Positions 1 through 11,265 of a stretch of 64,000 bases of DNA are shown here, one piece after another. Made by a program: the position numbers and the translations under genes. How positions within the stretch are numbered: position 1 is the first letter of the stretch; every line of letters begins with the position of its first letter. The notes under the pieces were generated by a model. That model was given only the letters and a program-made list of their open reading frames with translations, did not search any database and was not told the origin of the DNA. This DNA comes from Vanilla planifolia (taxonomy: Eukaryota > Streptophyta > Magnoliopsida > Asparagales > Orchidaceae), in the NCBI GenBank assembly GCA_023846275.1, contig JAIUJO010000160.1:1056002-1120001 (forward strand), written 5' to 3'.

Positions 1-2580
1 AGATGACTAATCACTTGCAAGAGTTAATCTGCAACCTCTTCTTCTCCACTTCTTTACTAGTAGAAAATAAACCATGCTTTGCACTTAGACAAAAAAATTT
101 TAAAAACAACATTCCCTATATTATTTGAAGATTTTGATGATGGACCCAAATAACTCCAAGTTGAAACCATGGCCTACTTCTCAACTTTTAGAATTTTTTT
201 CTTCAATTTCCTCTTCTCTATAAATTTTAGTGAATTTGAGTGGAAATGCTATGTTAATGGCTTTCGTTGTAGTACTTTTAGACTTTTCTTTTTTTTTTTA
301 CTTACTTTTCCTAGTTCAACCTTTTTTAAGTCTTAGCTCTTCTTTCAGGCAATTTTTTTTATCAATTTTGGGTAAAACATTTAGCAGGGAATTCTAGCTC
401 TACACTACTAGATTAGTTTTCTATAAGCAAGGATGTGGTAGCATTGAATGCAGATTTTTCGTTGTCCTTTAGATGCTCCTTTTGTTGTCGTTGTAGGCAC
501 ATTTATTATAATATTTCCAAGCAACTTGCCTCCTTCAATAAGTTTAGCTTCTTGGAGGCATAAATTACTATCATAGAAAAATTAACCTCCTTAATCAGCG
601 CTTCAAGTGTCTTCCTCACTTGCTTGTCATTAGAAAATAATCTACTAAGATTTATGAAACTACTAACAATATTAGTAGCTTTGCAATTACATTATTACAT
701 ATTCTCTTCCATTATTGCATATTCTCTAGAAGCAACCATACCATAAAATAACAAGTTATAATTGAAGAATAGAATGTCCCTAAGATATAAATGTTTGAAT
801 CCTTTCATAATTTCTTTGGATGGCTTGTGATGGCTTCAAAACCCCACCAATGACTATATAATAGCTATTTTTCAATAACATAAAATCTTGCCAAACTAGC
901 CATTACACATTTAGAATTTAGAAAATAGTCCAGACGTTCCAAGAATCAATAGTTTTGTTAAGCATTACCTTTTGTCTTCAAGCCATATATTAAATAAATT
1001 GTACCATATGTATCACAAGGTTTGTCTCATCACATAAAAACTACACCCAAATAAACTAAATATATTATGCATTAAAAATCATGCATTATATGAGCCATTT
1101 GTTTTATGTTATGTACTCCACACACCATTCTTCTACTTATTGCATTGAATAACTTTGAATTTTGAGTACTAAAGAAATAGAATAACTGCTTTGAAAACAA
1201 ATTTTTCACATTACCTATAATACTCTTAATCTATAGGCTCATTAAGTTGAACTAAACATACCAAAATATACAACTAGAATGAAAAACTTTGAAATCATTT
1301 TTTTAATTGACCAACCACACTCACAATTTATAGGCTTTTCTAGTTGAACTAATGTATTTGGCTTAACAATTGCTAAAAGCCATATTATATATGCAATTTT
1401 GTCATTTTTGATATTTCACAATTAAAGAATTTTTTCGACATTAAGAAATACAAATAAATATTTTTGTATATAGACTAAAGAATGATGAGTTGTGCTACAA
1501 ATGTTTTGAAAAGGATTTTTTCTTACACACTCAAATTTACTCTTTTTGTAGTGCTTTTTAGAATTTTGTTGTAGGGCATAAATTCTCAATCCTTTTAGTC
1601 ATGACTCTTAAAGGTAACATTTTAGACAATGCATAAGCTTCTTTATTTGTATATGATTCATTCACACCAAAACATACAACTAAAACCAATGCGTCATGAC
1701 TAAACTTTTCAATACATTTAGTGACAATTTTGGGATGCATCATCTAAAACACACAAACAAAAATTAATAGCAAAACATAGAGTTATTCCATTTCTATTTT
1801 ATTAGTAAAAAGTGGTTCAAGTGTTCAATAGAACAAAATATCTTTTTCAGGCTTTAAGAAAAGCATGATAACAATGAATCATTCGTATGGCAAATAAAAT
1901 ATATCAATGATTTATTGAAATGACATGGATATAAAAAAACTCAAGAAAGAACTATATAATGACAACTAACATTAACTTATAGAAAGAAGATGCATGATAC
2001 TTGATAGAGTTATAAGTATATAGAGGATATATATCATATTTTGTCAAGTTTTAATTTTTCAAATAAGTTACATGGAGAAAAAAATATGACCTATCTTAAG
2101 TTCTATAACTTTTCATTACAAAGTTTTGTTTCATGACTAGGTGATTTCTTCTAAAGTTAAATTATACTTGACAATAATGATTCCTAAATTTTTATTTAGA
2201 TCAACTTTGTAACAACTCTTAAGATGAAATCAAACATTATCTCGTGATGTTATGCATTTGTTCTATACTATGTCTTGATCCATACTATAACAATTTTTGT
2301 GTCATTGTTAGACTTGAATAATTCGTAGGAAATTCCTTGGACATTAGCAAGGTAAATGCACAATAATTGTTTTATAAAAGCAATTTGATTTCCAAGGACG
2401 TAGTTAACATCAAATAATTAGTGGACCATGTCTTGATGTTGAAAAACTAAGTTAAAATTTTTAAAAGCTTTAAGTTATTTTATGAGACAACACTAAGAGC
2501 ACATGTAATTTTTTAATTCATAAAATTGACACAATGGTTAATCTTTAAATTTTGTTATACCCATGAGTAGACCTACAAAG
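1..2580. other. Unassigned AT-rich DNA, probably old repeat debris
   Basis: No gene or recognisable element was found here. On the minus strand, about 620 to 430, there is a short stretch with more coding-like composition. It reads through a run resembling NDKQVRKTLEALIKEVNFS before meeting stops, but I cannot assign it to a family. The rest is AT-rich with homopolymer runs, for example a T run near 288-300. The 61-codon minus-strand open frame at 1,558-1,743 has no recognisable motif and sits in equally AT-rich DNA, so it is not called a gene. Confidence 0.5.
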
Positions 2581-4860
2581 GGAAGGAAGCTTATGAGCAT
2601 AAAATTGAAGAGAATGATGATGATATCACTTTATTGCATATGTTGTGGTTTATGATTTTACTTTCTCTATAGGTACCAATTTTGTTAGAAACATGAATTT
2701 ATAGCATTTGGAGAGCAATTAAGGATAGTTTAGTGAAGGGCTTCAACTTGTGGCGCTATTCAATTTTATACTGAATGGTCATTACAATTGGGAGAGCACT
2801 TGAACATTGCCATAGGAGAAGTGGTTGTCTTGGCCAATACAAGGGTCAGACCACGAGTTTACAATTTAATGCTCTTAGCGATTAAGGTAAAAAACCAAAA
2901 TAATCATATAGGGCTTAGAGTGACCCAAGAGAGATCATAGTAAAATGGTAATGGCAAGTGTTAGCTTAATGGGTTAATGGCTAACAATAGTTGAGGAATT
3001 TAGAAAGTTATGGTAACTATAATTAAGGCATTTAGAGTTTCGAACAAGTATAAGGTATCTATGAATGATAACTACATTTGAAGAATATCTTAGGATACTT
3101 ATAATAAGTATTTTGAGATTTAGAAAGATGCCTAAGATAATAATAGATAAGTTAATTAAGGTTTCAAAGAAAACTTTATTGCTTAGATAGGTTGGTTAAG
3201 GCTTACACAAAACACTAGAAACCTTAAATAAGTTGGTTTTGGCTTTAAAAAAATGTAAAAGTACCTTAAATATGTTGACTAGTAGGCATTGCCTTTGGTT
3301 AGATTATTGTTATGTTTATTTTAGACCTAGATTAACTTGGGGTTATATGGCAACACCTATAATATATAAGAGCTAAGGAATAAAAAGCTTTTAGCTAACC
3401 ATAGTGTAAAAGGAGTTTCTTAAAATGGTGCTGAAAGATTCTAACTAGTTCACAACTTTAGTATAACTTAATAATAACATAATAAAGGACTTGGAAAAGG
3501 GATGTTCAATGGTAATTATGTGTTTCTATTAGAGTTAGGGAGCATAATATTCTAAATTAAGGTACTAGAGAGCACAAACTCCTAAAGGATAATGAAGAGC
3601 TATATTGTTTAGGACATCATGAAGAGCATTATATGCATCACACTGTTTAGGACATCTCTAAGGACTATGGATGTTCAAAAATTTTCTTTGTACTCTCATA
3701 GAATTATGGACGTGCTTGTTTGTGTGATGGTTATGTCTTAGACTGTTAGTTGGGTATTAGTCACAAGAACTACTACATTAGTAAATCTTATTGTTACTTG
3801 GTTTGGAAATGCCCTTATATTTTTTTAATAGCTAAGGTTCTCTATTTTGCATAAGAAATTGTATTTTTTTCAATTTGACATCTCAGTTATGTTTGCCTCA
3901 ACATGGTAAGCTAATGCCCGATTATTGTGACACTGTATATTACTTTACATGCAACTTTGTTATAATTCATTATATGCTAATCAATTATATTCATTTCAAA
4001 ATTACATACCTTTATAACATAGCTTGAGAATTCCTTATTGAGCTTTCATCTCAATCCCAACTATTACATATTCTTCAAAATAATTAGGTATTTTCCTTGA
4101 AGACAAAGTTTGGTAGGTTGCTTATGTGACCATAGCAATTTTTGGCTTTCAATAATTCAGTCCTTAATATTTTTACTTTGTAGTCGGATCATTCTATTAA
4201 TACAAGTAACATTATATGTGTTTGTTGCCATGGAATATTCTAAAGCTTTATTAGAAGTTATTATGCATTAATTACATAGTTTTATTTAATATGTTTCAAA
4301 AATGGATTGTAAGTTAGTGCAATGAAAGTTATTGGTAGGTCTCTTGCATGTATAATGTACTCGTTAATACAAGCGAACAAGTTATGTTAAGCTCTGGTTA
4401 GTAAGTTTCAAAACAAGTTGCATTGACCAATTAGTAAATGGATTGGTTTCATTTGTTGTGATAGACTTGTGCAAGATGATTAGATTGGCAAATATCTACC
4501 ACCATTATGGACATTAAGTATGGAGTGTTGAATGTGGCTAGTTATGTAAATGTTTTATAGATCGCATAAGAACCTAGTTTAGATTCCAACACATCCATAT
4601 GACCATTAGGTTCATGACTATTTAGGCTGGTATATTGGGTAAATAGAATTTTGTTATTTACTTATATTATTTTTAATGATTTTTCCACCAGTATTATATA
4701 ATGTTTGCATGGTACTTCTTAAGTAGAGGAGAATGAGGGGTCATAGAATAGTAAGTAGATACTTTAGTAGGTAATGTTCACATCTAAGTAGACCTCAAGT
4801 TTGTTTAACCAGTAAAGGTTAACACACAATAAAAGTTGGCAATGCCTAGAGTGGAATAGT
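2581..4860 (+). other. Region upstream of the gypsy relic; possible 5' LTR and leader
   Basis: This stretch directly precedes the plus-strand Ty3/gypsy coding relic and is a little richer in G than its surroundings. A TATA-like string (TATATAAGAG, about 3,362-3,371) would suit an LTR promoter. No tRNA-complementary primer-binding site could be recognised, and no matching copy was seen downstream of the coding relic. Calling it LTR plus leader is therefore an inference from position only. A short imprecise repetition around TGTTTAGGACATC occurs near 3,608 and 3,644. Confidence 0.25.
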
Positions 4861-5190
4861 TAATGCAAGGACTTTATTTGTTTAATGCCAAATTCCTTTG
4901 TTGGTGTCCTAGGCCAAATAATGAAATATGGCTGGTTAGCCCATGTTTTTCTACCCTAGATAGAGAGGTAGGTCACAATTATAGTTATAATCTTGGATGT
5001 AGAAGCTACAACATGGTCATGAGGTTGGCACCAAACCATGTTCAAATATACCATGAATTGCATGGTTCATTGGAAAAACATTGAGGATAAATTTCTAGAG
5101 TTTTATGTTGCAATGAATACTAATACTAAGATTGAAAGACAAGTTGGATATCTTAATCACAGGTAGATGATAACAACTTATTATACTGCA

Positions 5191-5440
5191 AAATTCATAA
5201 ACATGACATGATATGAAAGAGAACTTTTTCCATTAAGGGAGCACAGATATGAGCTTTTCATGGAAGAACTCTGGCCTTCTCTTTAGAAGCACATGGTAGT
5301 CAATGAATTTAATTTGTAGCTAGATTTGGTAAAAGTAACCAAGATAGTTGAAGTAAGAAGACTCAAGCATTTGAAGTAGTTGGTAAGAACACAAAGGTAT
5401 TTTGATTCTTCTAAGAACAAAAAAGATTGGTATGTTCCAT
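5191..5440 (+). pseudogene. gag capsid remnant (Ty3/gypsy)
   Basis: In one frame from about 5,191 the translation contains ERELFPLREHRYELFMEEL, then a stop, then KHMVVNEFNL. Plant gypsy Gag proteins have a capsid motif of the form REFL-L-QG-M-V-YE--F-EL--F-P-MV--E, and the spacing of YE, EEL, HMV and NE fits it. TAG stops interrupt the frame. No CCHC zinc knuckle could be found between here and the protease. The identification rests on one weak motif and on its place upstream of a clear protease and RT. The 73-codon open frame at 4,863-5,084 lies just upstream in the position of a gag N-terminus, but it shows no motif I recognise. Confidence 0.45.
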
Positions 5441-5746
5441 GAAAAATAAGGTATAGGAGGTTTTATATTATGATTAGATTATACATGCTACAACATTAGT
5501 AAGTGAGATAAAAATAAAGCAAACTAAAGGGTCAGTATACGATGTCACTAGTGTTCTAAGAGATCTGGTGGTTCTTGTTATTTAAAAGAGTGATTTGGTT
5601 GTTGTCTCAAATTTCATCCATAAAAAAAGTATTTTTTAGGGATGGAAGACTATTAAAGGCCTTGGTTTTTAGGTGAATTTTTAAGGGATTAGCTAATGAT
5701 ATATGCATTCAAATGTATTGACCTATATGAGCATATTTGTGGAGTT

Positions 5747-6040
5747 ACTTTTGTTTTCCTTCATGATACTAGAGGTTGCACATTCTTTTTTCCTTGTGCT
5801 ATATTGGAAGAGGATTAGAGAAAATAAAAAATATCTATAATCAACACTAATGGTGAAGGTGCCATTAAATGATGAGGTTCAAGTTAGGATTAGGGTTGAA
5901 TGTGACAAATATTTTTTGTTGGAGTGTTAAGAATGGCCTTATCGAAGTCCAAAATTTTGGTTGAAATTACCTTTAAGTATGGACTGGATGACTCAACATA
6001 GCTTGGTGATCGATTATTAAGAGAATAACTTTTTCCATGA
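5747..6040 (+). pseudogene. Retroviral-type aspartic protease remnant
   Basis: At 5,756-5,785 the frame reads VFLHDTRGCTFFF, which lines up with the family active-site motif LFDTGASHSFI. The catalytic triplet DTG is now DTR (codons at 5,765-5,773). After a frame change, 5,973-6,017 reads LSMDWMTQHSLVIDY, matching the C-terminal protease pattern GMDWL--H-A-IDC found in plant Ty3/gypsy elements. The two pieces are in different frames, so at least one frameshift lies between them. The altered active site and the frameshift mean no functional protease can be made. Confidence 0.7.
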
Positions 6041-6269
6041 AGGTGCTAAGCTCTATTAGCATAGTCTTCTTGGTAAAAAAATGATAGATTCTCATTCATT
6101 ATGCAAAATAAACTATAGATTTGCTATATAGAACTTAGTTTAGTGTTGATAAGAAAGGAAGATGCATAGAGTGGAACCTCAATATTTACCAATAGTTTGA
6201 ATACAAATTGTTATCAAAATGATTTTGTTAAGATTGTTGTTTAAGGACAAAGTTGTGCTTGGAATTGAC

Positions 6270-6890
6270 CTAATTCTAAGAACTATGCTATTGCCAAACA
6301 ATATTTAAGGATGGCCCTAATAGAGTGATAGGAACAAAGATTTAGTTGTAGAACTTGACAAACATATGGTCTATTAGGGCCAATGCTTCACTTTGTGTCA
6401 CCGTTGTTAAAATGAAAGATTGTAGTCTACATTTATATGTGAATCACCAAGATCATAAAATGGTGACAAACTATAATTGATAACCTTTTATAGGATATAT
6501 GACATGTGAGATTAGCTTCAACGTGCTGCAACACTCTTCAAGGTAGATTTTCAGTCAAGATATCAATACATATTAATTTAGGAGGTGGATCTACCCTTGA
6601 AAAATTTCACATATGATTCAAAATACTATGAGTTTGTAGCCATATTATTTATGAATCTTATTAACATCATTTTTAGCCATACATTGACTACTTTATCGTA
6701 GTGTTAATTAATTACATTTTGGGTATTATTGGAGTGAAGCTCATCATATATAGAATCATTAGACTACTTTGGAGTTTCTTAGAAATGAGTAGTTATGTGT
6801 AGAATGTTCTTAGTGCTCCTTCGTGTTGGATCAGATAGCATTCCATGGTGATGTTGTCAATGTTGAGCAAGTTGAATAGAAGCAAGTAAG
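6270..6890 (+). pseudogene. Reverse transcriptase remnant (Ty3/gypsy)
   Basis: Several RT blocks are readable in order. YLRMALIE near 6,298-6,323 corresponds to the PYRMAP-EL entry motif. SIRANASLCVTVVKMKDCSL starting at 6,370 corresponds to [21 protein letters not shown], followed by HLYVNHQDHKMVTN for the R-C-DYR-LN-VT block. KNFTYDSKYYEFVAILFMNL at about 6,600 corresponds to KTAFRTRYGHYEF-VMPFGL. IVVLINYILGI at about 6,690-6,725 stands where the catalytic FIDDILVYS is expected, so the DD pair is now N-Y. LCVECS, stop, CSFVLDQIAFHGDVV at about 6,793-6,860 corresponds to LYAKFSKCEFWL--VAFLGHVV. Frameshifts separate these blocks. This is the clearest evidence for the element. Confidence 0.88.
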
Positions 6891-7465
6891 ATTCATGCTA
6901 TTACTAAGTGGAAAAGAAGGCATATAATGACAAAAAATCCATTTTTTTGGGTGGTTTATAGTACTAGATCAAGTTGTTGTCTAACTTCTTAATGTTTAAT
7001 GCATAATTGACTGAACCAACAAAGTTGGTGAAACTTTCTTTCAATCTGGTTAATGAGAGCAAAGGTTCTAAGAGCTTAACCTCAAGTAGCACAGGCCTTA
7101 AAAAGATTTTGACTAAAACATCACATTTGTTTTGGTGTAGTCCTTAGGTAAAAATGTTTAGTAATAGGCAATGACTTCGATTAATTATCCATGCATGAGC
7201 CCAATTACCCAATGCATGACCTACAGTTGGTAGTTGTATTATTTAGCCTCAATATTTACAAACATTGCTTGTATTAGATGTAGGTTGATCTTCATATTGA
7301 TGGTAAATGACTCCGCATTATTTTTTAAACAAAGCTTGACCTATGGAAATGACATTAGTTGGAGCTCATTAACTATTTTTACTTGAACATGAATGACTAT
7401 GAGGGAAAAGAAAATGCAATGATAAATACTTTGAACAAAAGTGTAGCTCTTAGGTTTATGAATGA
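6891..7465 (+). pseudogene. RT connection and RNase H remnant
   Basis: Downstream of RT, HFFGWF at about 6,940-6,960 can be matched to the FLGL-YYRRF motif, but weakly. Near 7,180-7,225 the translation MSPITQCMTY stands where plant gypsy elements have ERNYPTHDLEL. From 7,359 the frame reads LELINYFYLNMNDYEGKENA, then MINTLNKS, a good match to the RNase H C-terminus WLELIKDYD--I-YHPGKANVVADALSRKS. The Trp codon of that motif (7,360-7,362) is now in a neighbouring frame, showing an indel. Intervening parts are too decayed to align by eye. Confidence 0.7.
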
Positions 7466-7789
7466 AGAGCTGACTAAGGAAAGAGTTTGAGATGGATTTT
7501 TGTAGGGTTTGATCTCAGTTGGTATCATAGTCATTAGTGGCTCTAAAAACTACTCATCACATTCATGATAATTGGATGGATTTGTTTTGGATTCTTCAAC
7601 GGGAACTCTTGATGTTATATAGATGAATTTCCATGCTCTATTGTAGTTATTGTAAGTCTTTTGTGATGTGGCACACCGTTTTGACCTAACAACATAGGAG
7701 TTGTATTCCATAACATTGATAGTGTATAGAGATTGATAAGAAAGTCGCTTGATAAAAGGTTAGCTTTTCACCTTGGTAAGAATAAGAGG

Positions 7790-8460
7790 GTTAAAAAACC
7801 ATATCACTAACATTTTGTAGAGAGGTTTAAAGATACATGTAGTCTACTATATTTAAAACATCGTGATTTATGAATGACTAAAGAAAACAATTAGAAGCCT
7901 AGTGGTTTGCTTTATAATTTGGCAATACCTTAACTATATGGGAATAAATCACAATTTCCTTTGTATAATGTTTTTCTAAGGACTAGAAAGGCTTTGATGT
8001 GATTTTGTGGATTATGTATCGATAAAATAAATGAGCATAATGTGAGGTTATTAGCAAGAAGGATTCAACAAGTAGATTGGCAAAGCTATTTGCTGCATAG
8101 TAGATTGTTAGACAATATAGATTTCCTATAATTACCATTTTTGATAGATAAATAAAATTCAACACATAATTCTAAAATGATTTCCTTCAATCTTTTGGAA
8201 TAACTCTTCATTTTAGTAAATAATATTCTCCTTAGATGAATGGTCAATTTTGGGAGATTTAGAGTATAGTGGACCTTATAAGGCTATTTATGCGATCATA
8301 TTCTAGAAATCGGTACTAGTGCCTACTATTGGTTGAATGTTTTTACCATAATAACGAATAATTGGTGATGCAAATGGAACCATATGATGCATTTAATGAG
8401 TGGTTTGTAGATCACAATTGCACGTGGGAAGGATGTTCCTAAGAAGATATTATTCAAAGG
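7790..8460 (+). pseudogene. Integrase remnant (Ty3/gypsy)
   Basis: KPSGLLYNLAIP at 7,895-7,930 matches the integrase segment HQKPSGLLQPLPIP after the zinc-binding region, which is barely traceable (REV-RYM near 7,822). RLAKLFAA, two stops and IVRQYRFPIITIFDR at about 8,075-8,150 match LAQLY---IVRLHGVP-SIVSDRD, which carries the second catalytic Asp. FGITLHFSK, stop, YSP, stop, MNGQF at about 8,197-8,250 match LGT-LNFSTAFHPQTDGQ. LLLVECFYHNNEQLVMQMEPYDAFNE at about 8,317-8,400 is not contiguous with a start and matches LPLVEFAYNNS-H-SI-MAP-EALYG. The frame changes and multiple stops make this a pseudogene. Confidence 0.85.
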
Positions 8461-8699
8461 AATATCAATGAGAGTTTACAACTATAGATAGGTTGTGTAG
8501 TTTAAAACCATGAAAAGAAAAACTTTGATGGAAAGTGCAAGATAATTATATTTGACAATGGAGTTTTAGTATTCTTTGAAGTTAGTTTAATTTGTACATT
8601 CATCACCATTGAAAATGCTTCAAAGTTACAAATAGGTATATTTCATGGTATAGAATTCTAAAGAGGATGGGGTCAACAAAACTTTTGCTTTAGTTGCTA

Positions 8700-8870
8700 G
8701 AATAATTGGTAATGCTTAATGATGTCTTCCATGTCTTTAATTTGAAGAGATATGTCCCAAACCTAGTGTTTATACATAAATAAGTCTCAAAGATTTTTCA
8801 CTTGTAGAAAGTTGAATCTTCTTAGGAGGTTACCTATGTTGTAATAGTATAATTTTGAGGAATGAGTAAC
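8700..8870 (+). pseudogene. Integrase C-terminal (VFHVSxL) remnant
   Basis: The frame reads NDVFHVFNLKRYVPNLVFIH near 8,722-8,780, close to the plant Ty3/gypsy pattern HDVFHVSMLRKYVPDPSHV. It is followed by a partial match, KVESS, stop, EVTYVV, to the L-IQEDLTYEEQPV segment. The latter order is typical of Tekay/Del-type elements. A chromodomain would normally come soon after, but the next 100 bp contain several stops and no readable motif. Confidence 0.75.
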
Positions 8871-8880
8871 TTTATGTTAG

Positions 8881-11265
8881 TTATGTAGTGAGCACTTTGC
8901 AAATAGCCAGAGCTATCTAATAGATTTGTATTATGTAGTCCAATTTGGGAGTTACACCACTTAGCTATTTTGTTTATTTTTGTGATGTATTTTCAAGAAT
9001 GATCAAAGATATTTCTTTTCCTTATAATTTCCTATTAAAATAGTAAAGTTTTGTTAGTTACCAAATTTAAAAAGGCTTACAAATTTGTAAAATACTGATA
9101 TATTCATAAGAAAGCATAAAGTTTAAACTATATATTTCAATTTTAAATAGTTGGGACATGAGGATAGCAATAGACCATGAATATCTTAAGCCATCAAATG
9201 TATATCATTTCCATTTAATGCATAAATAAATGATTAGAGAACCAATTAAAGATTTATAGCATAAATTATTTAAGTTATAACTTAATCAAAGCCTTTTCAT
9301 CACATACATTTTACAATTGGGTTGAACTAGTTGTACAAGTGATCAAGAAGTGGCTTTTGATTTCCTCGATAAAGCCTTGCTAAGACTTTTATAGCCATAA
9401 TTGAGATGTGGAGGTGGAAAAACATTTACATCAATAGTATGGAAGATGATTAAGAACCTTTAAGAAGAAGAAGCAAGATATTTTGCTGAAGTCCACTACT
9501 CAGATGATGTATGATGAACCTTATGCCAAGCAGGTAAATTTAGTGTCACATTTAAGATTAAAAATTTAGCACTTTGTTATGAATGCATGCTTTAATTCTT
9601 TAGCTTTTATAAAGGAACTTGAGATAAGATACATGAATGGAACCTTAATTGAATAAAGGATGACATGAATTTTTTCTGTAACTTTAGGGTTGCTTGAACT
9701 AAAAATCATGACTTGATAAAAGTACATCGTAGATTCCATCGTGATTGAATGATTTAACCATCCTATGTAAATAAAGAATTTGAGATGTCTCATATTCTAT
9801 AACTTTTTCTTGATGTAATCTTTACCCTACTAATGCACAATAGAATTGTTAATTATGTTTTAAACATTTGGTTATTTTTAGGTCCTTAAATTTAAATTTG
9901 GAAATTATAAAATCATTGTTTGAAAAAAATTTAAATGAAAATATTAAAAATATAAATTTGGTTCTTTCATATTTTAATAATATATAATTTAATAACAATA
10001 ACATTGAAATTTTAATTCATATTTGCTTTTAATTAAATATTACTAAAAATATCATAAATTGCATATTAATAAAAAAAATAAAAAATAATTTTTAAGTGGT
10101 TTGACCTTACCCATGGCTACATCCAACCATTGAACATGACCAAATTGCAGTATCAAAATAAATCTCTTTAGCCTTAGCCAGTAGAGGTAACCTTAATAAA
10201 CCACACCCTTTCATAGCAATAGGCAAGGGCTCATCGACACAATTTCTGTTGTAAAAGATTACAATATAGCACAATACAAAATAATAATTAATCATAATGT
10301 TTTACTACTCATTTGTAAAAGCATGTATGACACAAGTTTATGCAATATGATAATAGAATATGATTGCACATATGAATGGGGTTGAGAAAACATAAATGAC
10401 ATATGTTTGAAATATTTAATTGAAAATATTTATCATTATTTGTTGATTTTTTTAAGAGAAATGGGATGTACAATGTTGTTCTACTAACTTAAAATTTTTA
10501 TAAAGCACAAAAGGATTAAAAAATAATTAATTAATTTTAAATAACTCAATAGTAAGAGGTGCAATTAAGGAAAATGTTGAAGTAGGAAAGAGCAAAAATT
10601 AGTAACAAACATGGCTCCAACAAAAGCATGAAAATTTCATTGTAATTTTTAATTTTGACTTTTCAATTCTAAAAAATCATATAGTAAAGTTAAATAATCT
10701 ATTCTCAAGCTATTCTGGCTCCTTTATTTATGTTAAAAATGTATAAATTAATGATAAATTTTTTTAGGGGCTAGAATGACCAACAAAAATTTTCATTAAA
10801 ACTTTAGAGTTACAAAAAAATGAAAATTTCTTTCTAGAATACTTATTATGATCTGGAACATTGATTTACACATGATCTGGCTAATAAAAAAAGTGGTGCT
10901 TGATGAGAATGCTAAATAAAGGGCGAAGATGTAATCCTGATGCATACGAGCATTATTCATAAGGTGGGGAAGACCTTAGCCATTCTATCCCATTTTATAG
11001 ATGATTGGTAGATGATATGCACTGTTTTTAAATGTGAAGATGACCATAACCATTTGATCATATTTTATGGATAGATGGTAAGACAAAAATTATCATTCAA
11101 ATTGGTAGAATTGATCTCATCCATTCAATCAGGCTAGCTAAATAATGATTAGATGAAATCTACTACTAACAAAAGTTGTTGTTTAACATATAAAAGCACT
11201 TAGAAATGATTTTTATTATTTCATTAAAACTTATACATGATGTTTGGCATTTATAATACTTTCTC
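8881..11265. other. Unassigned AT-rich DNA downstream of the gypsy relic
   Basis: A 3' LTR should begin soon after the coding relic, but no repeat of an upstream sequence was recognised. The stretch 9,840-10,095 is extremely AT-rich. From 10,107 to 10,295 a 62-codon minus-strand frame has more balanced composition (it contains LPIAMKGCGLLRLPLLAKAK) but no motif I recognise, so it is not called as a gene. At 10,969-11,010 and 11,039-11,080 a degenerate motif of about 40 bp (GACC-TA-CCATT-TATC-CATTTTAT-GAT-GATGG) appears twice. Confidence 0.4.

Larger units (their letters stand above)
4860..8880 (+). mobile_element. Degenerate Ty3/gypsy LTR retrotransposon internal region
   Basis: Conceptual translation in shifting frames gives the domain order gag, aspartic protease, reverse transcriptase, RNase H, integrase and integrase C-terminus, which is the Ty3/gypsy (Metaviridae) pol order. 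Every domain carries stops and frame changes, and key catalytic residues are altered, so the element is dead. The C-terminal block after integrase (NDVFHVFNLKRYVPN, about 8,730-8,775) matches the usual plant gypsy pattern VFHVSMLRKYVPD. A Tekay/Del-like chromovirus is the most likely lineage, but a chromodomain could not be followed. LTRs were not confirmed on either side. Several stops are TAG where the family has Gln, as expected if methylated CAG sites decayed to TAG. Confidence 0.85.

Noticed and set aside
3362..3371. TATA box TATATAAGAG
   Set aside because: Plausible for an LTR promoter, but such strings are common at this AT content and no LTR pair was found, so it is mentioned only within the upstream-region entry.
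4863..5084. 73-codon open frame upstream of the gag remnant
   Set aside because: The position would suit a gag N-terminus but no motif is visible, so it is not called as a separate gene.
7520..7532. TGGTATCATAGTC, resembling the tRNA-iMet primer-binding site TGGTATCAGAGC
   Set aside because: It lies between the RNase H and integrase remnants of the gypsy element, where a primer-binding site makes no sense, and no LTR end precedes it. Probably chance.
8780..8990. Possible chromodomain after the integrase C-terminus
   Set aside because: Expected in Tekay-like elements, but the translated sequence here has several stops and no aromatic-cage pattern I can support.
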